Shown here piece by piece: positions 42,201 to 54,200 of a stretch of 64,000 nucleotides of DNA. Both the position numbers and the translations under genes were made by a program. How positions within the stretch are numbered: position 1 is the first letter of the stretch; every line of letters starts with the position of its first letter. Below the pieces are notes generated by a model that was not told where the DNA came from, ran no database searches, and worked only from the letters and a program-made list of their open reading frames with translations. The DNA is from Haemonchus contortus (Eukaryota; Nematoda; Chromadorea; Rhabditida; Trichostrongylidae): positions 6,492,491-6,556,490 of the forward strand of contig LS997566.1 of NCBI GenBank assembly GCA_000469685.2. The letters are read 5' to 3'.

Positions 42201-45200
42201 TCAACATATGGGCATTTGTCAAGTGTCCGAAATTCCGATCCTAATCCAAGGTCATAAGCATGGCGCATTCATGAGTAATGATTTCGTGGAGCCAGATTTT
42301 TGCCCCATGGAACTGGCTCCAGTGTTTTTTCCCTAAGGTGGGGTTGTTCAACTTTTGCAGATTACTGTATGCCTCTCAAACTTGTTCTATTCAAAAAGTG
42401 ATGGGGTACTTTTGGGGCACTCTGCTCAATTGGGGACAGTTCAATGCTGGTGATATAAAAACAAAATTACCGTTGTATTCGTTGCGTTATTTCCGATTAC
42501 TGATTTGACTAAAAAGTTTCACATCCAATGTCTCAACGGCATTACTTGAAAACCTGGACCAGTTCGGGCTGGTACATACTGTCTTATAGCCGGCTGTGCT
42601 AGAAACTAAACTAGTTGCTGCCCTATGCCCTGTACTCCAGCCCATCCATTCAGCCAGGCAATCCATTCGATTTCTCCTGACCTGAAGCTGCTTGGGATCA
42701 GTTTAATGGCAGTAGACGATATGTTTAGCTGGTGTCTCCACCACCGTGTTTGGTCATTTTACTATCCTACTTGATACTTATTTACCATTTGATACATCGG
42801 TCTTTTCTTGGAGGCATAGTTCACGATATAAATAGTTTATGAGATATCCCGCTTGCACCGTGTGTATCCTCGGACGAGTTACACCGGCACTGTAGAGGCT
42901 GCACCAATCACGAAGGAACCCATATAGGTAGTTCGAACAACTTGTCATGATCCATAGCGGCAGTGAAAGGCTATTCTATTGGCGTGATGAAGCCAGCTCT
43001 TGGAGCATTGCACCGACTGAGATCTCGTCCGAATATCCCTTCCATATCATTTCTGTCATGGTGATCTTGTCCAACCTCTATTTTCCTTATTGTGAGAAGC
43101 ATTTTTTTGCTCGAAGTCGGCAATTTTTTTTGCTTTCTTCGCTACCAATGAACTGGTCCCAACCTACACTTCTTTTCGCTTTTCTTCTAAGAAGTAATAC
43201 CTCGAAGTTATCGTGAGCTGTGCCTTTGAAGCTGCTTCGCTTTAATGGATTTATTACATATTGCATGGTTCACGCAATTGTAGCGCGATGATAGCAAGTT
43301 CACTATGTTTTATAGAAATTCTTGATTATCAGATCGTATTATCATATAACAATTTTTCTTTGGATTTTGAACGTCTTTTACCATTTTAACTCGTTTGTAT
43401 CGAGTGTTTTTTATTCAATAATTCCTTCCTTGAATGTGTAATGTTTGATACACTTGAATTGAATTTCGGGGTACCACTTTTAAGACAAAGGTGGAAGTAT
43501 AGGTGGCTGAAAGCGGGGCTAGAAGCCGTCTGAGTGTAAGACTATTCCTGAGGCCTGATTGGAAGCTTCTGCCCTCTGATGGAAGTAATAAAACGAGCTT
43601 CAAGGGAAGAACTCTCTATCGGAGGTTGTACTTGACATTTCGAGAGGAACATAGAGCAAGGAGGAACAATCTGTAATTTTGAGACCGAATTTCATGCTTG
43701 GGAAGGCCTTATTTAGCAGTGAGGGCCCTACTTTGCTCTAGCTCCCCATACTAGGAAGATCAGGCGCTAGCATCCCACTTGGGATGATAGGTGGAGTATG
43801 AATTACTAGTTAGTGACCTATGCTGAATGCTGTTCGAATCACGATGTCGCTCGGGATTCCTCATTAGTCTCGAATGAACTGCTGATTAATGTTGTAACTG
43901 AATTCCTTAATCTCCTGCTCACTTACAAGTTTTGATATTCAGTACAGCATAAATCCACGGTAAATTACAGCATTCTTCTCGATCTCGAAGGCCCTAATAC
44001 TTCTAACAGAATAGGAATTAGCAAGGTTGCTCCAAGAAAGGGGCTTTTACTAGTTGGCACTCAGGCTGTTTAGTATTTGCTCCAATTATCGGGAAGTGGC
44101 GCTATTGTTGTGCTTTTGCCAAGCAAATTGTGAGGTATTGGGAAAGATTTGTTGGGCCAATTCACGGAGCATTTCGTCTTTCCAGAACTTTCTTGATCTC
44201 GGCGTTTCTTTCTTGATGTTTGTACGTGAGCCCGTAAAGTGGCGTATGTGAGTGGTTTATCCGTCAATCGGCTTAGGTGAAACACGTGCTTCACAAGTGG
44301 GGGTGAGACTTGTGCTGGTTGTTCACGGAAGTGCCGTCGGAAGCGTCTGGTCTTTGTGTTTGTGCACTCATTAATGTCACCCTCCCCCTGTCTCGGCAAC
44401 ACTTTTCGTCGTTGCCACTTGAGCTGATAGTGGCACGACCTTCCGCAATCTCAAGCATTTTCTCAAGATTCAATCTTCTCCGTGATGCTCGGTACCATTC
44501 TTTTTCAATTTTTTAGAAATTCCGGTACTAACCTCGCCAATTTCTTAGATAATTCCATTCAAAGGATCCCATAAGGGCTGAACTTCAGCGAGCCCTCTGG
44601 AAGGAATAGCCTCACAGTGGGTTAGACAGCTCTCCGTTGAGGGAATTTGAAGTGATAAGAAGATCAATTGGAAGAGTTCCTTCTCCCTTTCTTCCCATCT
44701 ATCTGCTCTCGATTTCGATTTTAGCTCCACCCACATTTAGGCCACATTCCCTCATAATTAGCCTGATCTCAGAGCTAAAGCGTCGAGAGCAGCCTTCAGT
44801 AGTAGCTCTATTATCTCAAAATAGGAAGGGGCTTTAAAAAGAAAACTGCGGTTGATGAATTCTCCCTCTTTTCAACATCTTGAAATGCGAATTCTAGCCA
44901 CGCCTATACGTTTCCAGTCCGTTTTTTGGAGCAGCCTTATGAGGCCAGAAGCTACAGGGGTTCCTCCAGTGAAAGGATCCGTAGTACCACCACTTTATTG
45001 GCTAGAAGAACGTTTTCCAGAGGAACCAGTCATGAAATTCCTATTCTTCACTGTTGTAATGATTTTCTACTTTCGCCTCAATTCCCACGCATTTCACAGC
45101 TTCTTCCAGTTGAGTCGGTCCCAAAAACTTCTGTAGGAAGGCTTCGTGGGATCGTCCTCCGTTCAGCTGGGTTCCAAAACGAAATTAGTTGAAAGAAATC

Positions 45201-48200
45201 ATTATGGGGTTATGTACGTTAGATGACCAAGTACCTTTTCGCGGTCCACTAAAGGATTTCGTCTGTCTTTGATGAGAGACGTTAAGTGGTGGACTTTCTT
45301 TAATATATCAGGTTTTCAGTGCTTGACATTCTTCGCGTTGGGCTCGTTTTTGTTCGCGGTCTAATGAAAGTCTTCGTCCATTCAGCTCTACCCGGCCATT
45401 TTCCATTGACCGCTTCGTCCAAAATTTTCGTCTCATATAATCAGAGCCTTGCCTTTCTTTTACATAGATAATCAAAGGATGTTCTCTTCAAGGTCGTTGA
45501 GGGACTTTTCTCCTGAGCATTCTTACTATTCTAAGCTAATTTCTGTGATTAGGGCGTAATCATTAGGGAGAGAAAGGTAGGAGGTCGATTCAATCATCAA
45601 CTGATTAATATGCATCTTTGGGTTTACTTGTGGTATGATCAGTTCTTCTCAATTGTTCCACGTGTGAAGATATCGGCGAATAAATAGGTGTTTAAGAAAT
45701 CTAGGAGAGCGGAGGTGGTGTAGCGGCGAGTAGCGTACTATCACTCACTCATGGTCACGGGTTTGAATCCCGAATCAACATATGGAGCAGATTTGTAGTA
45801 GAAAAATGAATTGGGTGGAACTTCTCGAAGTAACTTAATTCCCTGCTTTTGAATGGTTTGGCAGCAGATTGGAATGAGCATCTACTCAGAATATCGTACG
45901 ATACTGAACGATACGACCGCGATCTCCCAATTTCCTTGAGAATGTTCTACTTAGGCGTCCGGGCGGCAGAAGTGGCCTGCAAATTACATACGCCTTTTTA
46001 TGTTAAAACGCTTGATCATGTGCCATGAGGGCAACCTTCACGCCCTGAGAAAAATGTGCTGCTCGTTGCCCTCTTTGACGAGAATACGAGATGGTATGAG
46101 TTAATAAATTTCGTACTATGTATAGGTTTCCGGGAATCTAGACCATACGACTGAGGACCTCCGCGGAACATGGGGCGCACCTCATTCTAGGAGCCCACTC
46201 AAATAGATCTCCTCACAAGCCAGTCTGCTGTGAGTGCGAAAGCCGAGAGGGAGGTTGTCAGGTGTTACCACTTCTTAAGAATAAGGCATTTCGGATTCTT
46301 TGTCCTTTAGGAGTCCGACCTGTAGTGCCAACTCGAGGTATTGGGGAGGAAGTAGCAGACCGTGGAAGTATCTCCTCACAGGACCGTCTTTTGTGTTCTC
46401 AAAGCCCAGATTTAGTTTATATTTAACAACTCTACCAATAAACACACCGTTCTGGGTTCTGTGTCTTTCAGAAGCCCGGCATCTGATGCCGGAGTATCAG
46501 GCGGGTATTAGGGCGCAGAAGGGTCTCTGAAGCCAGTCTTTTGTGTATACAAGTCCAGATTCGGCTGATAGTTGTCACCTCTGCTCTGAAGAGCGTGCTT
46601 GCTTGTTTGGGAACCCAGCTTCCACAGAGCCCCTACCCTCATTCAACCCGAGTCTACTGAACTCTATGCCATACTTCTGATTTCGCAGTCTGATTCATTC
46701 CCAATCCAATCCTTGACTCAATCGGTTATGTTCCGCTGTCAGTGGGACCCTGGCTCAGAGCGAATTTATTTTTTACTTGAATGAGTGAGTAAATAGATGG
46801 TTGGGTGGCCTCCGTTCTCAGCAAGAACTCGAAACCCCTCGACTCTCTAGATCTGCCATCTATGCACCTACTCCGATCTCGGTATGTGTCCAACTTCTGC
46901 CCTCCCATTTAGCATCTATCATTTGAGAGTATGTTAATGACTTCGTCTATGAAAACACCCTGACAGTAAATCTTTTCTGGACGTTCTTTCGCTCAAACGC
47001 TACTTTGTATTACCCCTCATAAAATCATTTGAAGCGGAATGAGCCAAAAAACTGGCCATTCCATCGTAAAACTAATCAACACATGCTTGAACTGCTTATC
47101 AGTGCCTTGTAATGATCACGCTACATAGGTTTCCTCTGTTGCCCAGTCTTCTTCTCCTCGATTCACATTTAAAAATTACATTCTGATGGCATCGTGCCCA
47201 TTGCGGCTTTCAACAAAAATAATTTATTCCTGAAAACACCTGGGATCCCGTTCACGTTCCAAAGTTCAGCTGTTTTCTTAGGTGACCATTACCGATTAAT
47301 AGTAACCCAAATTGCTTAACTACTGCAGTCATTGCTATAGTTATTTCAATTATATAGATGTAGAACTAGTTCTGAGGCAATTCTCAACTTTGTCAGCCAA
47401 TAATTTTGGCTATAAAATCTAACAGACTGCAAGAGGTAACTGGTTTCCTCTTCAGGAAATTGAGTTCGCTGGCTCCTCATTTTTCAAGAGGTACTGGTAG
47501 AAAGAGGAGTTTCTCTAGGTCCTTGGCGAAACCATTTTATCTTTGGATTCGTGGAATCGCTGTACGTTTTCATGAAAACTCTTGAAAACTGCAGGGATTT
47601 CAAGAAAACCTTATATTTCTGTCTAACCTCCCTGACAGGCCTGCACAATTCTATTGATATTATTGATCAATGGATCAATAAAATCAATATGAATTCAGTA
47701 GTTGTACGGTGAGGTCTGTTGGCTAAGCTATCCCGTCTTTTATTCTTGCGGGAATGGCTAGCCGTTAGGTTGTATGGCTAGAAAGAAGAATTGAATTTTG
47801 CCTAAAATGGGCCTCAAAAATTAATATCCTTGCATTTTTCCTCCGGAGCCAAACTTGAAGACAGTCAAAAGCGTGGCGTATTCTAGGGGAGATTCTGGTA
47901 ACGCCAGACCTTTCTTTAATTCGTTTTATTCCGATGAAATTTGGTATTATCAGGATGGGGTATGGTAAGCGAAGCGATTGTTGACCATCAAAAGTTTTAC
48001 TCCTGGAATCGGAATAAGTTCCAATCTCCCACATATCTACAGCCCTCCCTCTCCTCTCGGTTTTCTGAACCACCAGGGAATTTCCGAGTTTTTCTGCCTT
48101 TGTCATATTCGCTCATGATGAAAGTTTTTCGGATATCCCAAACAAAACCGCCGGCCGCTTTGGTGGCCGTTGACGTTCACCAAAGCGGCCGGCGGCCACT

Positions 48201-51200
48201 CAGCTCTTTGCGTCCGATCCACTTTGTCTTCTTACATACTTTCTGTAGTTCGTGCGCAGATGAGGAGGTTTGAGAAGTTTCGGACAGCCTTTTCGTCGTT
48301 TTTTTTTCTCGTCGGCCTCTTGTTAGTGCTAAGAATACGTTAGAATCGACAAGAGCCGTTCTTTCATAATTCGAACCTTTGGAGAAATGCCGGTTGACAT
48401 TAATCAACGACTCGTACTTGGAGTTTTTACCATCTAATGCCCTCTATGGCGCCTACTTAACAGACGTTCTCAAACTGAAGTAGAATAGCAGTCGAACTGA
48501 CTTTGGTGAAGCGTTTACCAGTTTGGGAAGGTACCGTATCCGAAGGTTCCAACAGGTTTGAGCCCAACATTTGGCTTATCACATTTGGAGAAAGCTGTTT
48601 TTCATCCGGGCGCATCTTTGGAACGATTTCCTTCAAATCTTTTAATGGGTTCCGGTTGCTTTACATTTTTTCTAATGACTTCCGTAATGGATTCAGGATG
48701 TTGCCTCGCTCAACCCAATGTTTTCCATACAGCTGCAATGTTTAACCAGATGTTTAACTACTTGTTTACTTGTTTATTACACGCATCACGACGTGAAAAT
48801 AAGTTTAGCGATATTATATGTTCATCATTCGATAGCTAAAAAGGGTAAAAAATGTTTGGAGGTGAAGCTTTAGGCTGCTTCGCGCTCGCCGAACTTGAAG
48901 GCTCCAACTTTTTGTTACGAATGAGCGCTCAGCCCACCGATTTCCTGTTTTAATTGTTACATTTTTGATAATAACAACAATGTTTTCTTGACTTCGGGCT
49001 TACTTGTTTACTTGTTTATTGTTTATTCACCCCAATGCTGGCCATCTTGGCTTCCCGTATTTCAGCAGAGTAACCAACCGTTCCCAACCCTGCAATTACT
49101 ATTTAGTTGATCACCTTTTCAACCTCAAAAAGGTCCTTGAGAATCCCACACAAAGCCTCTTACAACCTACAAAGAATATGTGATTAACGGGTATAATTCG
49201 TTGTTGGCCCAGAAAATCCACTTAGGAATAGCGGTAGGGCGGCGCCGACCAGCCACCATCCGTTCGTGGCCGTTTCTCGCATGTACTCGATGTCTTCCGA
49301 GTCAAACGTGTTTGCCTCCTCCTCCTCTCCTCTCCTCTCCTCATCTCAACGCTTCACTTCGATTCTCACTTGATTCTCGTCTTCCGCCAGCTGGTTTCTG
49401 ACTTTGTGTGAGGCATTTAATGAATCGGCCATCCTCAATCCTTTGAACGCTATTTCCTGTTCCTAAGCTGTCCACACATTCCCGATTGGACATTAAAATC
49501 GTACCATCAAGTCACTGCTGTTTCAGTTGTCCTCCTTCCGATGACATGCCGCCCACGTCCTTAACGTCAACGCGATTCTCTGAAGAGGTGAGTACCCATA
49601 CATTTATTTTTTTACACTGCTTAGCTGGCAAGGTAACGGATCAAGCAGACAGTTAGACTCGTCCAGCAAAGCACAGTTTCAATGTAAGGAAGGTGTCACA
49701 GTAGGATAACTTGGGTACTTGAGGTCCGAATATGGTAATTACAATAAGTAGTAAAGGAGAGTACTGAACGGCTACGAGAAATTTTCGTGCTCTCACGAGC
49801 ATGGCCCGGGGATCAAATCTAGGCTGGCATATCAGTGGTTCTAACTAAGTTCTTCCAAAGGTTTATTGTCGGGTGGTCGTGTGTCCAGCTTCATTTTGAG
49901 GTATAAAAACTAGGATTCTTCAAAACACGTGGTTTCAAAATTATTCTTGGAAGCTCGGTAAATTCGTCCGACGATCCTAAACAGCCTCCAGGAGCATATT
50001 TCTAACTGAGGGATCTTTTAATGCTAAATAACTCATACCACTCTCATAGCTACGGGAGAAAGCGGTAATAACTCATTTTCAAGTTGAATGCGATTTTAAA
50101 TATTGAATCATCATTGTATGGAGAAGGGTTCAAGCGATCGTTCAAGTAGTGGAAGGAGTTGGTGATACTCATGCTCCACGGTGAGAGTGCAAAGTGTAGC
50201 TATAAAGATGCTGGGACAATTAAGAGGGACTCCCGAATTCTTTTAAGTGACTCGATAATTTTGACCTCGTTGTTGACTCTAGGAAGGATTGAAATGCTCA
50301 CGAACATTTCCGTTTCAAGTAGGTTATAAAGCGTAGTGTTATCCAGGGTCCCCGCTCTGTAGTACATGCCTCCTGTTACATCGTTTTTGTTATGATTATC
50401 AGTTGTAATTACTTGTAATCTGTTGTAATTGTCCGAAGGTTTAGGATCCTGCCCGATTGTCTTTTGTATCATCATCTACGGGCTACAGCTCGGCACGCTC
50501 CTCCCTACGTAGCTCAGATGGAGGAGAAGACCAGCAAAATAATCGTGATAGTGGCCTTGTGAGGTGAGCTACAGTAATCTTTTTCTATTTTTTCTGGGAA
50601 TTTTGATATTTACTGGTACATCGCATTTGATGCTGCTGGTCTTCATCTTTGAAATGATAGGTGTTCTATTCGTCCCGTTCGATGAGATTGAGGGAAATCG
50701 GCGAAAATGATTGCAATCATGATGTTCTTCGTGATTGGAAGTAGGGAACTTAGGGATCTGGGTGAGGAAACTCGTCACAGTCTAAAAAATTCATTAAACT
50801 CCCCATTCCCCCATTGTATAAGCCAGACGCAACTGAATGCTTCCACTATTCTGAATAGGAAGTGAAGACATGGCGCACCCTGTGAGGAATGGACCAAAAG
50901 CATCTATCGCTTTGCACCTTGTTCAGCGATGATAATGGCTTATTTCCTCCGAGAAGTCTATAGATCCCATAAGTGCTAGTGACAAATGCTTTAAGCTTGG
51001 AGCGGAGGTTTGATTTCCGGAAAATTCTGGAGAATAGAGATTGCACATGATAAGAGAAGATTTTTTCAAACTACCTTTCGAAAAAGTAGTCGCCGTATCA
51101 GCCATATTTTCAGTCATTCGTCGCTTTCGTCCCTGTCTTCATCGCGACGATCAGCTTTGCTGTCTGCCGGTAGCCTATCGCACATTGATCGCATCGCCAT

Positions 51201-54200
51201 CGAACTTTTCGATACCGAGAAGGCTTATGTAGATGATTTGTATGCTATAATACAGGTGAGAATACATTTTTGATGGTTACACTTAATAATATCGAAATAG
51301 AGAATGAAATACAACAAAAATAAGCCTAATTTGGGCAATTTCACTTACTTTTTTCGTCAGTATGACAGTGTTTTTTGAACATTAGCTCACACTGGAGTTC
51401 AAAACTGGCTCTCTGAGGTGCTTCTCAATCCCCGAATAGTTCTGGGCTCCGAAATCAAGCTGTGCTCCTTGAATTCTTTATAAATTCTATTATATGAAGT
51501 CTCGGCATCTCGAGAAGTTTTTAAATTATCTCTTCCCGACATACTGTAGAAAAATAAGAGGGAAGTTCTTGAAAATCAGAACTCAGAAAGTTCTAGACTG
51601 GTCCTGAATTAAGGGTTTTTTCTCTTGAAAGTAATGGGTTTTGGCTTATTTGTGAGACTGGATACACGTTTTGATAGCTATAGTCGCCTCAATAGGTGAT
51701 ATGTTGACTCTACCTTATCCATATCAGCTAGAAAGGTACCTTTTCAAATACCCCTTCTGGATAGACACCAGATTGATATCCACCTGACAATCCGAGCATT
51801 CTATCCCTTCGGAAATGTTTGGCTAATATCAGACTGGTTGGGAGGGTAGAAGCACTGGCTTTCCAATTGCTGCACTTTATTTTTTGTGCATCAACTGGTC
51901 ACAGTGAGTTACTGTACAGGCCACATACGCAATCAAAACACCTCTGTGATCCTGAGCACAAATCGAATGCGGGGCTCCTCCCAACCATGAATTGAACAGA
52001 ACGGAAGGTTTCTTCTTTTCGAGCTTCATAGTTGTATTGTCGGTGAAGATTGGAATTTTTTTCTGATTATAACCCATTAGTTTCAATTTCTCTTTCCAAC
52101 TGCAACTTCTATCATTTATGTCAACTGAGGAAAATACTTTTAGGGTTATCTAAACTTCCTTGTCGATCATCGCGATGAACTTGGCGTCACGTTGGACGAT
52201 ATATCGTCATTGTTTGGCTGTATTGAACGTATCTATGCTTTTAATCGAAAACTTCTCCAGCAGCTGGATTCGGCCGATTTAGACTGCGTAAAGGTAAGTG
52301 GCGGAGCGGTCCTTGTCGGCTAGCTGTCCGGATTTTGAGCGTAATTCGCGCTTGCTCGCCGTTGTTTTGACGGATCACAATGGGCCTACAATTACTTTGA
52401 AAGGGCTTACGCCATCGCCGGGACTTGGCGAGTATTGCCTTCATAAAACGACGCCAATAATTTCCTGGGCCTCAGTGGTTGTTGAGGAAATGCCAACATA
52501 TATAACTAGTACCTAGTCCACGTAGAAGCAGGAAGATAGTAATGTTCCAGGGGTGTGGGCGAAAAGAGGGAGTTAGGATTTCCTAGAAGTGTTTTATGTG
52601 GTACGGATGGTACCATAGCTCCCTAATAACTTTGAGATCGTATTGTCTTGGTCAGAAGCCCATCCTACAGCGTGGACCTACCGAAATCGAGGGAACTTCT
52701 AACATTCATATCAGGACCAACAACCGCTTATCCCACTATTTATGAGATAACTAGGTTTTCACCACTCAAAGAGTAATTTTTCGGGGATCGCAGTGGAATA
52801 TCCCCCTTTGTCGGCAAGATGAAGCGGTCTGCTACGGTTAAGGTTGTGTCAACATCATGGGATCTCAACAAGTTGTCCTTTTTTCTGCGAAAGCCGCAAA
52901 CTTGGCGAGATGCTCGGCCGACCAGCCAACCAAAGGAAAGAAGTCAACAACTGGGAAGGGAGGGAGAAATCGAGTATGGGGAGGAGGGGGTATGACAGGG
53001 ATTGGGGTTGAGTGTTATCTCATAGTGATGTTAAGCTGCTAGGGCAGTTGAGGTGGGACGCCACGTGCGGTTCATCCGGAAGCGGGGCGTAGCATGAAAG
53101 GCTCTCTGCAGTATGGCTTGGCGTCTGAACACTCTACAGCTTAAGTACTGTTTTTTGTGGGACCTGATTGTGAGATTGATCTTTTCTTCTTAGCCAGCGG
53201 ATACCTGTTTACAAGTAACCACTCTCTGGCTGCCCAGCAGCATCTATTGTGAACAGGATCTCTAGAGACGGTCCTAAGGTCGACAATAGTTTTGGTGTGG
53301 GATGGAAAATGATACCCTACCCTTCGAGTGCTTTTCCACTTGGAATAAGTTCAAGGCTTTGGAGAACCCCCGACTGGCCCAGTGGAGATCCCGACTGCCC
53401 AAAAAACTGAAGCGTTTTGTAACAGCGTGTTCGTGTCAAGCAGATTGTTTCAGAGGGGCTTAACTTTTTTTCTTTTTTTCATTCAATTTATTCATACAAA
53501 AATCGGTGTTATTCCAGATGAGCCGTTGTTTCGTTGAAAATGCAGGAAAATTCGAAGATTACATTGTGTACTGTACAAATTACCATCGGTATGTTTACTT
53601 CCCAGTTAACCTAAAAGTTAAGATGCAGTAGAGAATTGGAAGACGGAATGTTCCAGAATGATAGCAACATTAGCGGAATTACAACAACTTCCGCATATGG
53701 CTGCCGCGTTAGCCCATCGTCAGACAGCACTCGGACACGCTCTTCCGTTGAGCGCGTATCTTCTCAAACCAGTTCAACGAATACTCAAGTATCACTTGTT
53801 CATTGAGGTGGGTGTGTATACTTCGTTTACGAGTGACTTTGTATTCGAGTGGCTCAGTGTTTGACATAGTGAGATCCACTGAATCCTGGCTGGATAAACT
53901 AATGCTCAACAGGGCGGGCACGTGTAGGGGACTCTTCCCTCCTGTCCTACCTGGGTTGACTTGAAAGGGGGCTCGAATCGAATGGATTAAATGGACATTT
54001 GAAAATCGCGAGTTCTCAGGGATAGACGTCTGAAGATCGTACCCTCTTAGAAGTATTGGGGCATTCCGTACTTGAGCTTCCCAATTAGTGGAGTAGGGTA
54101 GAAGTCACCTTATGCTCAAAGCTCTCACCTGAAGTAGGCCTCACAGACCACTTACAAACACAGTTCACGATAAAAATGGTTTCTGAGATTCCCCCACAGG

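Larger units (their letters stand above)
17897..49526 (+). other. giant intron 4 (31.6 kb)
   Basis: No exon that both fits phase 2-to-2 and has good sites was found by eye across this span. It holds decayed SINE copies (32850, 39384, 45711), a MITE (42814-43223), a tandem repeat (46140-46610), hairpins at 23381, 47653 and 48148, simple repeats at 26364 and 49312, and minus-strand coding-like stretches near 28826-29200, 31530-32110 and 39990-40760. The remaining sequence appears to be anonymous intronic DNA. Confidence 0.6.

Noticed and set aside
42947..43216. 89-codon frame on the plus strand
   Set aside because: It lies inside the MITE and is not preserved in the second copy.
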